Source of the DNA: Bacteroidota bacterium
Lineage (GTDB): Bacteria; Bacteroidota; Ignavibacteria; Palsa-1295
NCBI GenBank assembly: GCA_025363505.1
Contig: JANYDV010000269.1
Span: forward strand, 1-10,089
Direction: 5' to 3'
DNA length: 10,089 nt
Shown piece by piece: positions 1 to 6,831 of the stretch. Position 1 is the stretch's first letter. Every line of letters begins with the position of its first letter. The notes below the pieces were generated by a model. That model did no database searches and was not told the DNA's origin. It saw nothing but the letters and a program-made list of their open reading frames with translations. Position numbers and translations under genes: made by a program.

Positions 1-429
1 CCACTGTTACAATTAAGTATCAACGATGTGTTATCACAAGCAGAACTGGAACGAACTCATTCTGAGAAGTTAGCACTGGGCGGGATGTTCGATACGTTAA
101 TTGATTCGGAGTCACCATTATTAGTCGCATCACTCAACGCCGAAAAAGAGTTTTCTGCTTTGCAGATCACACAGATTAGTAAAAATATTTTTGAGTTTTC
201 TTCCACCGACAAAGGATCATTGCGGTTTATTCCGGCTATTGAGCACTCAAATAATTTAGCATCACGTGATCAACAATATAGCGTTGGTGACACGTTGCAC
301 TCGAAAGAAGCAGATGTTGTTTTATTAGAGGTGCAACGGTCGGTAGTCTCGAAGGCGCGAGTAATCATAAACGATACGACCATACTTCCGTTACTCTTTG
401 ATGGCAAGCGTTTTATTGTAGTGCAATAA
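1..429 (+). CDS. 3' part of an unrecognised protein gene
   Basis: The frame is open from the first base of the window and ends at TAA 427-429, so the 5' end lies outside. A GTG at 28 could be read as a start, but coding continues upstream of it (residues LLQLSIND), which makes a truncated gene more likely than a 133-residue protein. The visible 142 residues are soluble-looking and mixed alpha/beta, without cysteines, transmembrane segments or a recognisable motif. The C-terminus (ILPLLFDGKRFIVVQ) resembles a beta-strand-rich domain end. The gene converges on the dehydrogenase gene with only two bases between the stop codons. I do not recognise the family and assign no function. Confidence 0.6.
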   Translation, partial: PLLQLSINDVLSQAELERTHSEKLALGGMFDTLIDSESPLLVASLNAEKEFSALQITQISKNIFEFSSTDKGSLRFIPAIEHSNNLASRDQQYSVGDTLHSKEADVVLLEVQRSVVSKARVIINDTTILPLLFDGKRFIVVQ

Positions 430-431
430 TA

Positions 432-1283
432 TTAATACTGATAGAATCCCTTGCCGCTTTTTTTGCCCAGCATTCCGGCAGCGACCATTTTCTTCAGCAG
501 TGGACACGGACGATACTTTGTATCGCCAAGCCCTTCGTGAAGAACGTTCATAATAGCGAGACACACATCAAGTCCGATAAAATCAGCAAGAGCCAACGGT
601 CCCATCGGATGTGCCATGCCGAGTTTCATCACTGTATCAATATCTTCAGGCTTGGCAACCCCTTCCATCACACAATACACCGCTTCGTTAATCATCGGCA
701 TTAATATTCGATTTGATACAAAGCCCGGGAAATCATTTACTTCGACAGGAGTTTTGCCCAGTGTTTCTGTAAGCGATTTAATTCCTGCATACACTTCGTC
801 GGTTGTTTGAATACCACGGATAATTTCGACCAGCTTCATTACCGGAACGGGATTAAAAAAGTGCATCCCAATCACGCGCTCGGCGCGACCTGTTTGCGCT
901 GCAAGCTCTGTGACCGAGATCGAACTGGTGTTCGTCGCAAGAATAACCCCTTGCTTTGCATTGGCATCAAGTGTCTTAAAAATTTCTTTTTTTAGATCAA
1001 ATCGTTCTGTGGCGGCTTCGATGATGAAGTCAGCTTGTTTGGCAGCCGCTGGAAGATCTGTTGAAGTGACAATGCGAGCAAGCGTTGCTTTCGAATCATC
1101 TTCGCTGAGCGTGCCTTTCTTGACCTGGCGTGCCAGGTTTGAGGCAATCGTATCAAGCGCTTTTTTCACAAACTCTTCTTTGATGTCAACCAACGTTACA
1201 CCAAAACCACTTTGTGCAAATACATGAGCAATACCATTGCCCATCGTACCGGCGCCGATCACTACAACATTCTTGATTGACAT
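432..1283 (-). CDS. hbd: 3-hydroxybutyryl-CoA dehydrogenase (3-hydroxyacyl-CoA dehydrogenase family)
   Basis: This enzyme catalyses NAD(P)-dependent interconversion of 3-hydroxyacyl-CoA and 3-oxoacyl-CoA in the cytoplasm. The 283-residue length is normal for the stand-alone bacterial enzyme. The N-terminal Rossmann fold has GAGTMG at residues 10-15, with an acidic residue after beta-2 (LVDIK) favouring NAD. The catalytic set is visible with family spacing: Ser120 in ATNTSS, His141 in HFFNPVPVMKLVEI, Glu153 twelve residues later, and Asn191 in FVSNRIL. The C-terminal helical domain carries HPMGPLALADFIGLD and ends GKGFYQY, typical of Hbd/PaaH. It is the last gene of the thiolase-SDR-hbd operon, starting 13 bases after the SDR stop. 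Beside paaABCD it could serve as PaaH (3-hydroxyadipyl-CoA); sequence alone does not separate PaaH from Hbd. Confidence 0.93.
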   Translation of the reverse strand: MSIKNVVVIGAGTMGNGIAHVFAQSGFGVTLVDIKEEFVKKALDTIASNLARQVKKGTLSEDDSKATLARIVTSTDLPAAAKQADFIIEAATERFDLKKEIFKTLDANAKQGVILATNTSSISVTELAAQTGRAERVIGMHFFNPVPVMKLVEIIRGIQTTDEVYAGIKSLTETLGKTPVEVNDFPGFVSNRILMPMINEAVYCVMEGVAKPEDIDTVMKLGMAHPMGPLALADFIGLDVCLAIMNVLHEGLGDTKYRPCPLLKKMVAAGMLGKKSGKGFYQY

Positions 1284-1296
1284 TTTTTAATAGGTA

Positions 1297-2301
1297 TTAA
1301 AGTGTTTTCAACAACAAGTCTTCGGCTTCAAAACTAAGCCCTCGTTTACCTGCCTCCCATTTCGTGACTGCATCATAATACTCAATAGTCTGACTCACTG
1401 AATCACGATAAGAAGTAAACGCTATCTGAAAATCTTTTTGTGTTTTGGATATGTCATAGATCAACATATCCCCCCCGAAGCTGCACGGGAAATCGCTTTG
1501 TTTAGCGATGCCATTCTCGCCGAGTTGTTCTTTAGAAATACTGACCAACTCCGGAGATTTATTCATCACATCGGCGATGACATTTATTTTATCTCGCAAT
1601 GTATTAATATGATGCGTCACCGCATTATAGGTCGTGCGATGATCTGTTAATGACAATGCTCCGATCAAGAGTGAAACCAAATCATTCACAAATGTCAAGT
1701 TTCCACGTTCAATGCCATTATCGGGGATAATAATCCTGTTCCGCGTTTGTACTCGTTGCAGCCAATAATAATATCGCTCGGTGTAATCATACTTGCCATA
1801 GACGATACTTGGTCTGAGAATAATTGTATCGAGCCAATCGTTTGCGAGAATGACCCGCTCGCACTCAGCTTTTTTCTCACCGTAACATTTTGACCAATCA
1901 CCAAGACGCTGCTCACTGCTACAAGCAAGCATCGGATAGTCTTCGCTGACTAACGCATCGGGCTTAGCCATATAGGCATCGACATCATAGACCGATACCG
2001 TCGAGACGTAAACATATCTCCCAACTTTACCGCGAAGTTTTGGCAACAGTGCTTCTATCGAATTTGGATAGTAGCCATTGACATCAATAATATAATCCCA
2101 ATCTTGAGCAAGGATTTTTTCAATATCCGAAGTTTCCCTATCGCCCGAAATTTTTTTTAGATCCGGAAAAAGAGTCGGGTTCGATTGTCCTCGGTTAAAT
2201 AGTGTCACATCAAGATCAGGTCGGGACGCGATGATCTCTTCTACCAATGCCCGCCCGATGAATTGTGTGCCCCCAAGTACAAGAAGTCGCGATGTGCTCA
2301 C
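1297..2301 (-). CDS. NAD(P)-dependent atypical extended SDR (epimerase/dehydratase-like)
   Basis: Extended short-chain dehydrogenase with an N-terminal cofactor loop GGTQFIG (residues 10-16), then TLFNRGQSNP and a GDR motif. This pattern is seen in the CSP41/isoflavone-reductase-like branch of nucleoside-diphosphate-sugar epimerase relatives. An active-site pair Tyr140-x3-Lys144 (YGEKK) follows a serine-rich strand (YVYVSTVSVY, residues 96-105). A further family block is RPSIVYGKYDYTERYYYWLQR (about 163-183). I chose the GTG at 2301, giving 334 residues, because the Rossmann strand begins right after it. Longer starts would run into the upstream thiolase gene and add residues with no family match. 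GTG lies eight bases past the thiolase stop, without a clear Shine-Dalgarno. Substrate is unknown. Its position between thiolase and dehydrogenase suggests co-expression, but no step in phenylacetate or beta-oxidation calls for such an enzyme. Confidence 0.85.
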   Translation of the reverse strand: MSTSRLLVLGGTQFIGRALVEEIIASRPDLDVTLFNRGQSNPTLFPDLKKISGDRETSDIEKILAQDWDYIIDVNGYYPNSIEALLPKLRGKVGRYVYVSTVSVYDVDAYMAKPDALVSEDYPMLACSSEQRLGDWSKCYGEKKAECERVILANDWLDTIILRPSIVYGKYDYTERYYYWLQRVQTRNRIIIPDNGIERGNLTFVNDLVSLLIGALSLTDHRTTYNAVTHHINTLRDKINVIADVMNKSPELVSISKEQLGENGIAKQSDFPCSFGGDMLIYDISKTQKDFQIAFTSYRDSVSQTIEYYDAVTKWEAGKRGLSFEAEDLLLKTL

Positions 2302-2309
2302 TTTTTTGC

Positions 2310-3485
2310 TTATAAGCGCTCGACAATAATGCTGGTTGCTTCGCCACCACCGATACAAATCGAGGCGAGACCGATCTTCTTGTTATTTCTCTTGAGTGCC
2401 GTTAGCAAGCTCATAATAATACGTGTTCCACTTGCACCAATCGGATGACCGATGGCAATTGCACCACCTAAGACATTCAACTTGTCGGTTGGAATGCTCA
2501 AATGTTTTTGTGCCGCAAGAGGGACGACAGCAAATGCTTCGTTAATCTCGAAGAGATCAATATCCGCGATACTCATACCGGCGCGTTTCAACACAATCTC
2601 GATTGAGGTAATCGGAGCCGTTGCAAACAGGCGGGGTTCTTGTGCATAGCTTGAGTATGCAATTATCTTTGCAGTTGCTGTCAAACCTTTTTCTTTAGCA
2701 TACGACTCACTTGCAACAACCATTGCAGCGGCTCCGTCATTGATCGGACTGGCATTGGCGGCAGTGATCGTGCCATTCTTATCGAATACAGGCTTGAGTG
2801 TTGGTATCTTATCATACTTTACTTTGCGAGGACCTTCGTCCTCTTTCACATTCACCGTCTCTCTGCCTTTGGGGGCATCAACTGCCACGATCTCATCAGC
2901 GAAGTAGCCGTTATCAACAGCTTCGTTTGCAAGCTTAAAACTGCGGATAGCAAATTCGTCTTGTTCTTCGCGAGTAATCTTGACATCCCGAGCACAAATT
3001 TCGCCGCAATTACCCATGTGAAAATTATTATACGGGTCCCAGAGACCATCATTGATCATCGAGTCAATCAATGTTCCGTTGCCCATCTTATATCCGCTAC
3101 GTGCTTTGGGTAATACGTAGGGTGCGTTCGACATTGATTCCATTCCGCCGGCAACAACCAAATGGTTATCCCCTGTCATAATACTTTGCGAAGCCAGCAT
3201 CACAGTTTTCATACCCGAACCGCAGACTTTGTTCACGGTTGTACAAGGTATAGAATTCGGTACACCGGCACCGATAGATGCCTGACGTGCCGGGGCTTGT
3301 CCCATTCCGCCGCTCAATACACAACCCATCAATACTTCATTGACATCTTCGGGGCGAACGTTCGAGCGTTCGATGGCGGCTTTGATAGCAATCGAGCCAA
3401 GCTGCGGAGCCTGAAGCTCGGCAAGCGAACCCATAAATGCACCAAATGGCGTTCTGGCACTACTAAGAATGACTGGCGTTTCCAT
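2310..3485 (-). CDS. acetyl-CoA C-acetyltransferase (thiolase)
   Basis: Biosynthetic/degradative thiolase that condenses two acetyl-CoA to acetoacetyl-CoA or cleaves 3-oxoacyl-CoA with CoA. The 391 residues match the family length. The nucleophile Cys88 lies in NKVCGSGMK; the oxyanion/base elements NEAF (315-318), His347 in GHPIGASGTR and Cys377 in CIGGGEA are all present, as is ASPINDGAAA. The C-terminal CIGGGEATS is closer to acetoacetyl-CoA thiolases (AtoB/ThlA/PhaA) than to the CIGVGQG ending I recall for beta-ketoadipyl-CoA thiolases (PaaJ/PcaF). Next to paa genes it may nevertheless handle 3-oxoadipyl-CoA. It is the first gene of the minus-strand operon and faces the TetR gene across 133 bp holding a palindromic operator, so it is probably controlled by that repressor. 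Confidence 0.94.
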   Translation of the reverse strand: METPVILSSARTPFGAFMGSLAELQAPQLGSIAIKAAIERSNVRPEDVNEVLMGCVLSGGMGQAPARQASIGAGVPNSIPCTTVNKVCGSGMKTVMLASQSIMTGDNHLVVAGGMESMSNAPYVLPKARSGYKMGNGTLIDSMINDGLWDPYNNFHMGNCGEICARDVKITREEQDEFAIRSFKLANEAVDNGYFADEIVAVDAPKGRETVNVKEDEGPRKVKYDKIPTLKPVFDKNGTITAANASPINDGAAAMVVASESYAKEKGLTATAKIIAYSSYAQEPRLFATAPITSIEIVLKRAGMSIADIDLFEINEAFAVVPLAAQKHLSIPTDKLNVLGGAIAIGHPIGASGTRIIMSLLTALKRNNKKIGLASICIGGGEATSIIVERL

Positions 3486-3561
3486 AAGAATAGTATAGTA
3501 AGATTTATATAGACTATAACAAACACCGGTTCTCCAATTTCCGTCTCTAATTTATCCATAG

Positions 3562-3590
3562 ATACTATCCCATAATATAAAGGAACCCAA
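3562..3590 (-). promoter_or_regulatory. candidate promoter of the thiolase-SDR-hbd operon
   Basis: Read on the minus strand there is TTGGGT (3590-3585), a 17-base spacer, then TAGTAT (3567-3562), a partial match to a sigma-70 -35/-10 pair with ideal spacing. It would give a leader of about 70 bases before the thiolase ATG. The 20-bp palindrome begins four bases upstream of the -35, where a bound TetR dimer could hinder polymerase. In a Bacteroidota-type host the consensus differs, so this is a tentative assignment. Confidence 0.25.
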
Positions 3591-3593
3591 GAC

Positions 3594-3613
3594 TAACTAA
3601 CGCTCGTTAGTTA
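3594..3613. promoter_or_regulatory. perfect inverted-repeat operator, probable TetR/PaaR site
   Basis: TAACTAACGCTCGTTAGTTA has two perfect 9-base arms around a 2-base centre. It lies in the divergent region between the thiolase operon and the tetR-paaABCD operon, ending five bases before the TetR ATG, so binding would also cover the translation start region. Its core CTAACGCTCGTTAG agrees with the site CNAACGNNCGTTNG that I recall for Thermus PaaR; this comparison is from memory. Inference: autoregulation of the repressor and co-repression of both operons, relieved by a CoA ester such as phenylacetyl-CoA. Confidence 0.75.
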
Positions 3614-3618
3614 TTTTA

Positions 3619-4191
3619 ATGAAGACATTGCCCCGCAAAGATCAGATTCGGCTCAAGGCACAGGTGCTTTTTCGCGAGAAAGGCTATGTAGCGAGTTCGA
3701 TGCGCGATATTGCCGATACGCTTGGTATCGAAGCGGCGAGTTTATATAATCATATCTCTTCGAAAGAAGAGATACTCCAAGACATTTGCTTTTCGATGGC
3801 AGAAAGTTTTTTTGTGGCTATCGAGCCGATCAGCACCGAAGATATTGCGCCCGACGAAAAGCTCAAGAAAGCAATTACAGCACATATTGGCGTCATTGCC
3901 GCGAACTCTGATGCGTCGGCAGTATTCTTGCACGAATGGCGGCACTTAGGCAATCCAAGCCTTGCTGATTTTAAATTGATGCGCCGCCGTTACGAAAAGA
4001 TATTTGCAGCAATGCTTGAGGACGGCATTCGCACAAAAGCATTCAGAGTTGTTGATGTAGCACTCACCGTCCGCACATTGCTCTCGGCAATGAACTGGAC
4101 GTATGAGTGGTATAATCCCAAAGGGAAAGTTGACCCAACGGCAATGTCAGTGCATATTTGTAAACTGATGTTGGACGGGTTACGAAGTTAA
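3619..4191 (+). CDS. TetR-family transcriptional regulator, likely PaaR-like repressor
   Basis: The 190-residue protein has a typical TetR N-terminal DNA-binding domain: helix LKAQVLFREKGYVASSMRDI, then the helix-turn-helix at about residues 27-46 with IADTLGIEAASLYNHISSK (A-x-x-LG-x-x-x-x-SLY-x-H is the family signature). The remaining residues, about 55-190, form a helical ligand-binding and dimerisation domain with aromatic residues near the end (MNWTYEWYNPKG), a feature seen in acyl-CoA-responsive members. The gene is first in a plus-strand cluster, 24 bases before paaA, and begins five bases after a perfect palindrome. Gene order and operator suggest it senses phenylacetyl-CoA or another CoA thioester, as PaaR does; the effector cannot be read from sequence. 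There is no obvious Shine-Dalgarno before its ATG. Confidence 0.9.
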   Translation: MKTLPRKDQIRLKAQVLFREKGYVASSMRDIADTLGIEAASLYNHISSKEEILQDICFSMAESFFVAIEPISTEDIAPDEKLKKAITAHIGVIAANSDASAVFLHEWRHLGNPSLADFKLMRRRYEKIFAAMLEDGIRTKAFRVVDVALTVRTLLSAMNWTYEWYNPKGKVDPTAMSVHICKLMLDGLRS

Positions 4192-4215
4192 ATAATTTTA
4201 TTTTATACTACGACT

Positions 4216-5205
4216 ATGTACGGAAGCGCATATATAGATAAAGACGAAAAATTTGTCGGCACTGCCGAAGACGAAGCACAGTTGCTTGAAGTCTTCGAAG
4301 CACGAATTGCTCGTGGTGAAAAAATTGAGCCTGATGATTGGATGCCTGCCGACTATCGTAAGCAGTTGATCAGAATGATCGAACAACACGCCCACTCCGA
4401 AATTATGGGTGCTTTGCCGGAAGGCACGTGGATCACTCGTGCCCCAACTTTGCGCCGCAAACTTGCTCTCATCGCAAAAGTACAAGATGAAGTCGGGCAC
4501 GGACATCTGCTCTATGCCGCCGCCGAAACGCTTGGCAAATCGCGCGAGACAATGATCAATGATTTGATTAGTGGCAAATCGAAATACAGTAATATTTTTA
4601 ATTACCCTGCCAAGACGTGGGCTGATATTGCCGTGATCGGATTTTTAGTTGATGCCGGTGCTATCATCAATCAATTGCTGAACGCCAAAGGTAGTTACGG
4701 TCCGTATTGTCGTGCACTTGAGAGAATTTGTTACGAAGAATCCTTCCACCTCAAGCAAGGCTACGACGCATTTGTTGCACTTGCAACGGGTACGCCGATG
4801 CAGCGCGAAATGCTGCAAGATGCACTCAATCGTTGGTGGCCACCGATGATGCACTTCTTTGGTCCGTCAGACAAACTTTCGGTGCATACCGAACGCTTGA
4901 TGCGATGGAAAGTAAAGATGGCATCGAATGAAGAAATGCGCCAGGAATTTATCGATCAGTACGTTCCGAAAATTTGGGAGCTTGATATGACACTTCCCGA
5001 TCCGAACTTAAAAAAGAATGAAGAGACCGGTGTGTGGAGTTATACTGAACCCGATTGGGATGAATTCTTCAAAGTCATTAACGGCGATGGTCCGTGCAAT
5101 GCCGAACGAATAGCCGTTCGCAAATATGCCGAGCAACACGGACGCTGGGTGCGCGAAGCATTAATGAGTAAAGCTCCGGCTACAGCAGTTACCCCTTTTG
5201 CATAA
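4216..5205 (+). CDS. paaA: 1,2-phenylacetyl-CoA epoxidase, catalytic subunit A
   Basis: Catalytic alpha subunit of the bacterial multicomponent monooxygenase that epoxidises the aromatic ring of phenylacetyl-CoA. The 329-residue ferritin-like helical protein shows the carboxylate-bridged di-iron ligands: Glu62 (AHSEIMG), Glu92/His95 (QDEVGHGH) and Glu175/His178 (YEESFH). Other family blocks are RKLALIAKVQDEVGHG and ALERICYEESFH, and RWWPPMMHFFGPSD (about 206-219). It begins MYGSAY, close to other PaaA starts. It is somewhat longer than the E. coli protein (about 309 residues), mainly by a C-terminal tail after HGRWVREAL. All expected iron ligands are present, so the subunit should be active if the PaaC partner and a reductase are supplied. 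It follows the TetR gene by 24 bases and is followed by paaB after 6 bases. Confidence 0.97.
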   Translation: MYGSAYIDKDEKFVGTAEDEAQLLEVFEARIARGEKIEPDDWMPADYRKQLIRMIEQHAHSEIMGALPEGTWITRAPTLRRKLALIAKVQDEVGHGHLLYAAAETLGKSRETMINDLISGKSKYSNIFNYPAKTWADIAVIGFLVDAGAIINQLLNAKGSYGPYCRALERICYEESFHLKQGYDAFVALATGTPMQREMLQDALNRWWPPMMHFFGPSDKLSVHTERLMRWKVKMASNEEMRQEFIDQYVPKIWELDMTLPDPNLKKNEETGVWSYTEPDWDEFFKVINGDGPCNAERIAVRKYAEQHGRWVREALMSKAPATAVTPFA

Positions 5206-5211
5206 ATAATT

Positions 5212-5592
5212 ATGACACCAAGTATTGACCCACGCATACGTCGTGCCGATCTCGACGGAGCATCCGGTTTTGGCGCGTTAGTCGAAAACGAGAACTGGAC
5301 TCCGTTTGCAGTTTTTCATCAAGACAAGCGAGGCGAACGTCACGAATTCGTCGGCACCATTCATGCATCCGACCCCGAGATGGCATTGCTCTTTGCCAAA
5401 GAACAATATGGCAGAAGAAAAAAAACCGTGAACATTTGGGTCGTTCGTTCGAGTGATATTTTTACCTTCGCACACGAAGATGAAGATATGTTCGAGACTG
5501 TACCCGACAAAAACTACCGCGAAGCATCTGGCTATCCGGTTCGCAAACGTATCAATAAATATCTCAGCGATAAAGAACACGAAACAGTATGA
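5212..5592 (+). CDS. paaB: 1,2-phenylacetyl-CoA epoxidase, subunit B
   Basis: Small subunit of the phenylacetyl-CoA epoxidase complex; in characterised systems PaaB bridges PaaAC heterodimers and is required for activity in vivo. The diagnostic core runs from about residue 29: WTPFAVFHQDKRGERH, then FVGTIHASDPEMALLFAKEQY, RRKKTVNIWVVRSSDI and a C-terminal DKNYREASGYP. At 126 residues it is longer than E. coli PaaB (about 95), with roughly 28 additional residues at the N-terminus and a charged C-terminal tail after the conserved YREASGYP. No internal ATG would remove the N-terminal extension. The stop codon overlaps the paaC start as ATGA, a sign of translational coupling. Confidence 0.95.
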   Translation: MTPSIDPRIRRADLDGASGFGALVENENWTPFAVFHQDKRGERHEFVGTIHASDPEMALLFAKEQYGRRKKTVNIWVVRSSDIFTFAHEDEDMFETVPDKNYREASGYPVRKRINKYLSDKEHETV

Positions 5593-6344
5593 GTGCTGCA
5601 ATCAAAAATTTACTCTTAAAAATAGCCGATGATGAACTGATTATCGGTCATCGCAACAGCGAATGGACAGGGCTTGGACCAATTCTCGAAGAAGATATTG
5701 CCTTCAGTTCACTCGCGCAAGATCAGATCGGGCACGCTTTGGCGAACTATACCATTTTGCAAAAAGAATTTGGCGAAGCCGAGCCTGATGTGGTTGCTTA
5801 TTTACGAACAGAGAAAGAATTTCTGTCTTGTCAGTTAGTGGAGTTGCCTATTGGTGAGTATGATTTTTCGCTGATGCGGCATTTCTTGTTCGATCATAGT
5901 GAGAGCTGTCGATATGAATTGCTCTTAAAATCATCGTTCATACCACTGGCACAACTTGCTAAACGCATCAAAGGTGAGATGAAGTATCATACCCTTCATG
6001 CCGATCTTTGGATCACCAAACTTGGCGCCGGCACCGAAGAATCGCACGCTCGAATGCAAGCAGCATTGAACGAAGCAATGCCGTATGCACTCGGACTTTT
6101 TGAGACAAGTGATTACGAAGACGAGCTAATTTCGACAGGTGTCTTTGTCGGCGAAAATGCTTTGAAGACGATGTGGCTTGAGCGAATCGCGCCAATCATC
6201 GAACACGCCAACTTGAAAATGCCGGATATTGCAAACATCGATCCAAAGTTTGGCGGACGACACGGCTATCATACTGAGTATCTACAGCCACTTCTGAGCG
6301 AAATGTCCGAAGTACTTGATCTTGATCCCACGACAAAGTGGTAA
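5589..6344 (+). CDS. paaC: 1,2-phenylacetyl-CoA epoxidase, structural subunit C
   Basis: Beta-type subunit that pairs with PaaA in the epoxidase. The 251-residue length matches the family (about 248 in E. coli). Visible family blocks are LIIGHRNSEWTG, PILEEDIAFSSLAQDQIGHA (about 31-50), LPIGEYDF, KGEMKYHTLHADLWITKLG (129-147) and HTEYLQPLLSEM near the C-terminus. Aligned by eye with PaaA, the ligand positions read QDQIGH and EMKYH: His49 and His134 are kept, but the metal-binding glutamates are replaced by Gln46 and Met131. That fits the known non-catalytic, structural role of PaaC. It begins inside the paaB stop (4-base overlap) and ends seven bases before the paaD ATG, so all four genes are likely co-translated from one transcript. 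Confidence 0.95.
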   Translation: MSAAIKNLLLKIADDELIIGHRNSEWTGLGPILEEDIAFSSLAQDQIGHALANYTILQKEFGEAEPDVVAYLRTEKEFLSCQLVELPIGEYDFSLMRHFLFDHSESCRYELLLKSSFIPLAQLAKRIKGEMKYHTLHADLWITKLGAGTEESHARMQAALNEAMPYALGLFETSDYEDELISTGVFVGENALKTMWLERIAPIIEHANLKMPDIANIDPKFGGRHGYHTEYLQPLLSEMSEVLDLDPTTKW

Positions 6345-6351
6345 GAACATA

Positions 6352-6831
6352 ATGATCCGCAACGACAATATCTATACCATATTACGTACCGTAATGGATC
6401 CGGAAATTCCGGTGCTTTCAGTTGTTGATCTGGGGATGATTACTGATGTAGAATCGAGTAATGATGGCATTACAGTGAAGATGATCCCAACATTTGTTGC
6501 TTGCCCTGCAATAAACGTAATCAAAACAAACATCAAAGATAGCCTGGAACAAGCCGGTTTTCTTGGGGTTACTGTTAAGTTAGATGATTCTATCGCATGG
6601 TCGAGTGATAGAATTTCGGCTCACGGGAAAGAGGTTTTAGAAAAATTTGGTTTGGGCACACCGGTACAGATCGACGGTGTTCTTGATTTGAAGCAGGTAG
6701 AAACAGTTAATTGCCCACACTGTGGAAGCCCATCTACTGAGATGCGCTCAATATTCGGGAGCACTCTTTGTCGTTCGATTCATTATTGCAATAATTGCAA
6801 ACAAGGCTTTGAACGTTTTAAACCGCTGTAG
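6352..6831 (+). CDS. paaD: phenylacetate pathway iron-sulfur assembly protein PaaD
   Basis: PaaD belongs to the MIP18/DUF59 family and is thought to help mature the iron-sulfur or iron centres of the epoxidase system. The DUF59 domain spans about residues 5-85, with MDPEIPVLSVVDLGMI and the conserved Cys51 in FVACPAI. The C-terminal PaaD-specific metal-binding tail has CPHCGS (121-126), FGSTLC (135-140) and YCNNC (145-149), ending FERFKPL, much like the E. coli protein's ending. I use ATG 6352 (159 residues): it lies seven bases after the paaC stop and begins just before the DUF59 domain. An upstream in-frame TTG at 6316 would add unrelated residues inside paaC. The 3' end overlaps the convergent lipB gene by 14 bases. 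paaE is not downstream, unlike many paa operons. Confidence 0.94.
   Translation: MIRNDNIYTILRTVMDPEIPVLSVVDLGMITDVESSNDGITVKMIPTFVACPAINVIKTNIKDSLEQAGFLGVTVKLDDSIAWSSDRISAHGKEVLEKFGLGTPVQIDGVLDLKQVETVNCPHCGSPSTEMRSIFGSTLCRSIHYCNNCKQGFERFKPL

Noticed and set aside
616..1227. Plus-strand frames inside the dehydrogenase gene
   Set aside because: They are antisense to a well-supported enzyme with all catalytic residues and show no motif of their own.
2302..2358. Upstream start for the SDR
   Set aside because: It would overlap the conserved end of the thiolase gene by 49 bases and add residues not seen in the family; GTG 2301 precedes the Rossmann strand.
6316..6351. TTG start for paaD inside paaC
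   Set aside because: It adds 12 unrelated residues; ATG 6352 is seven bases after the paaC stop and fits family length.
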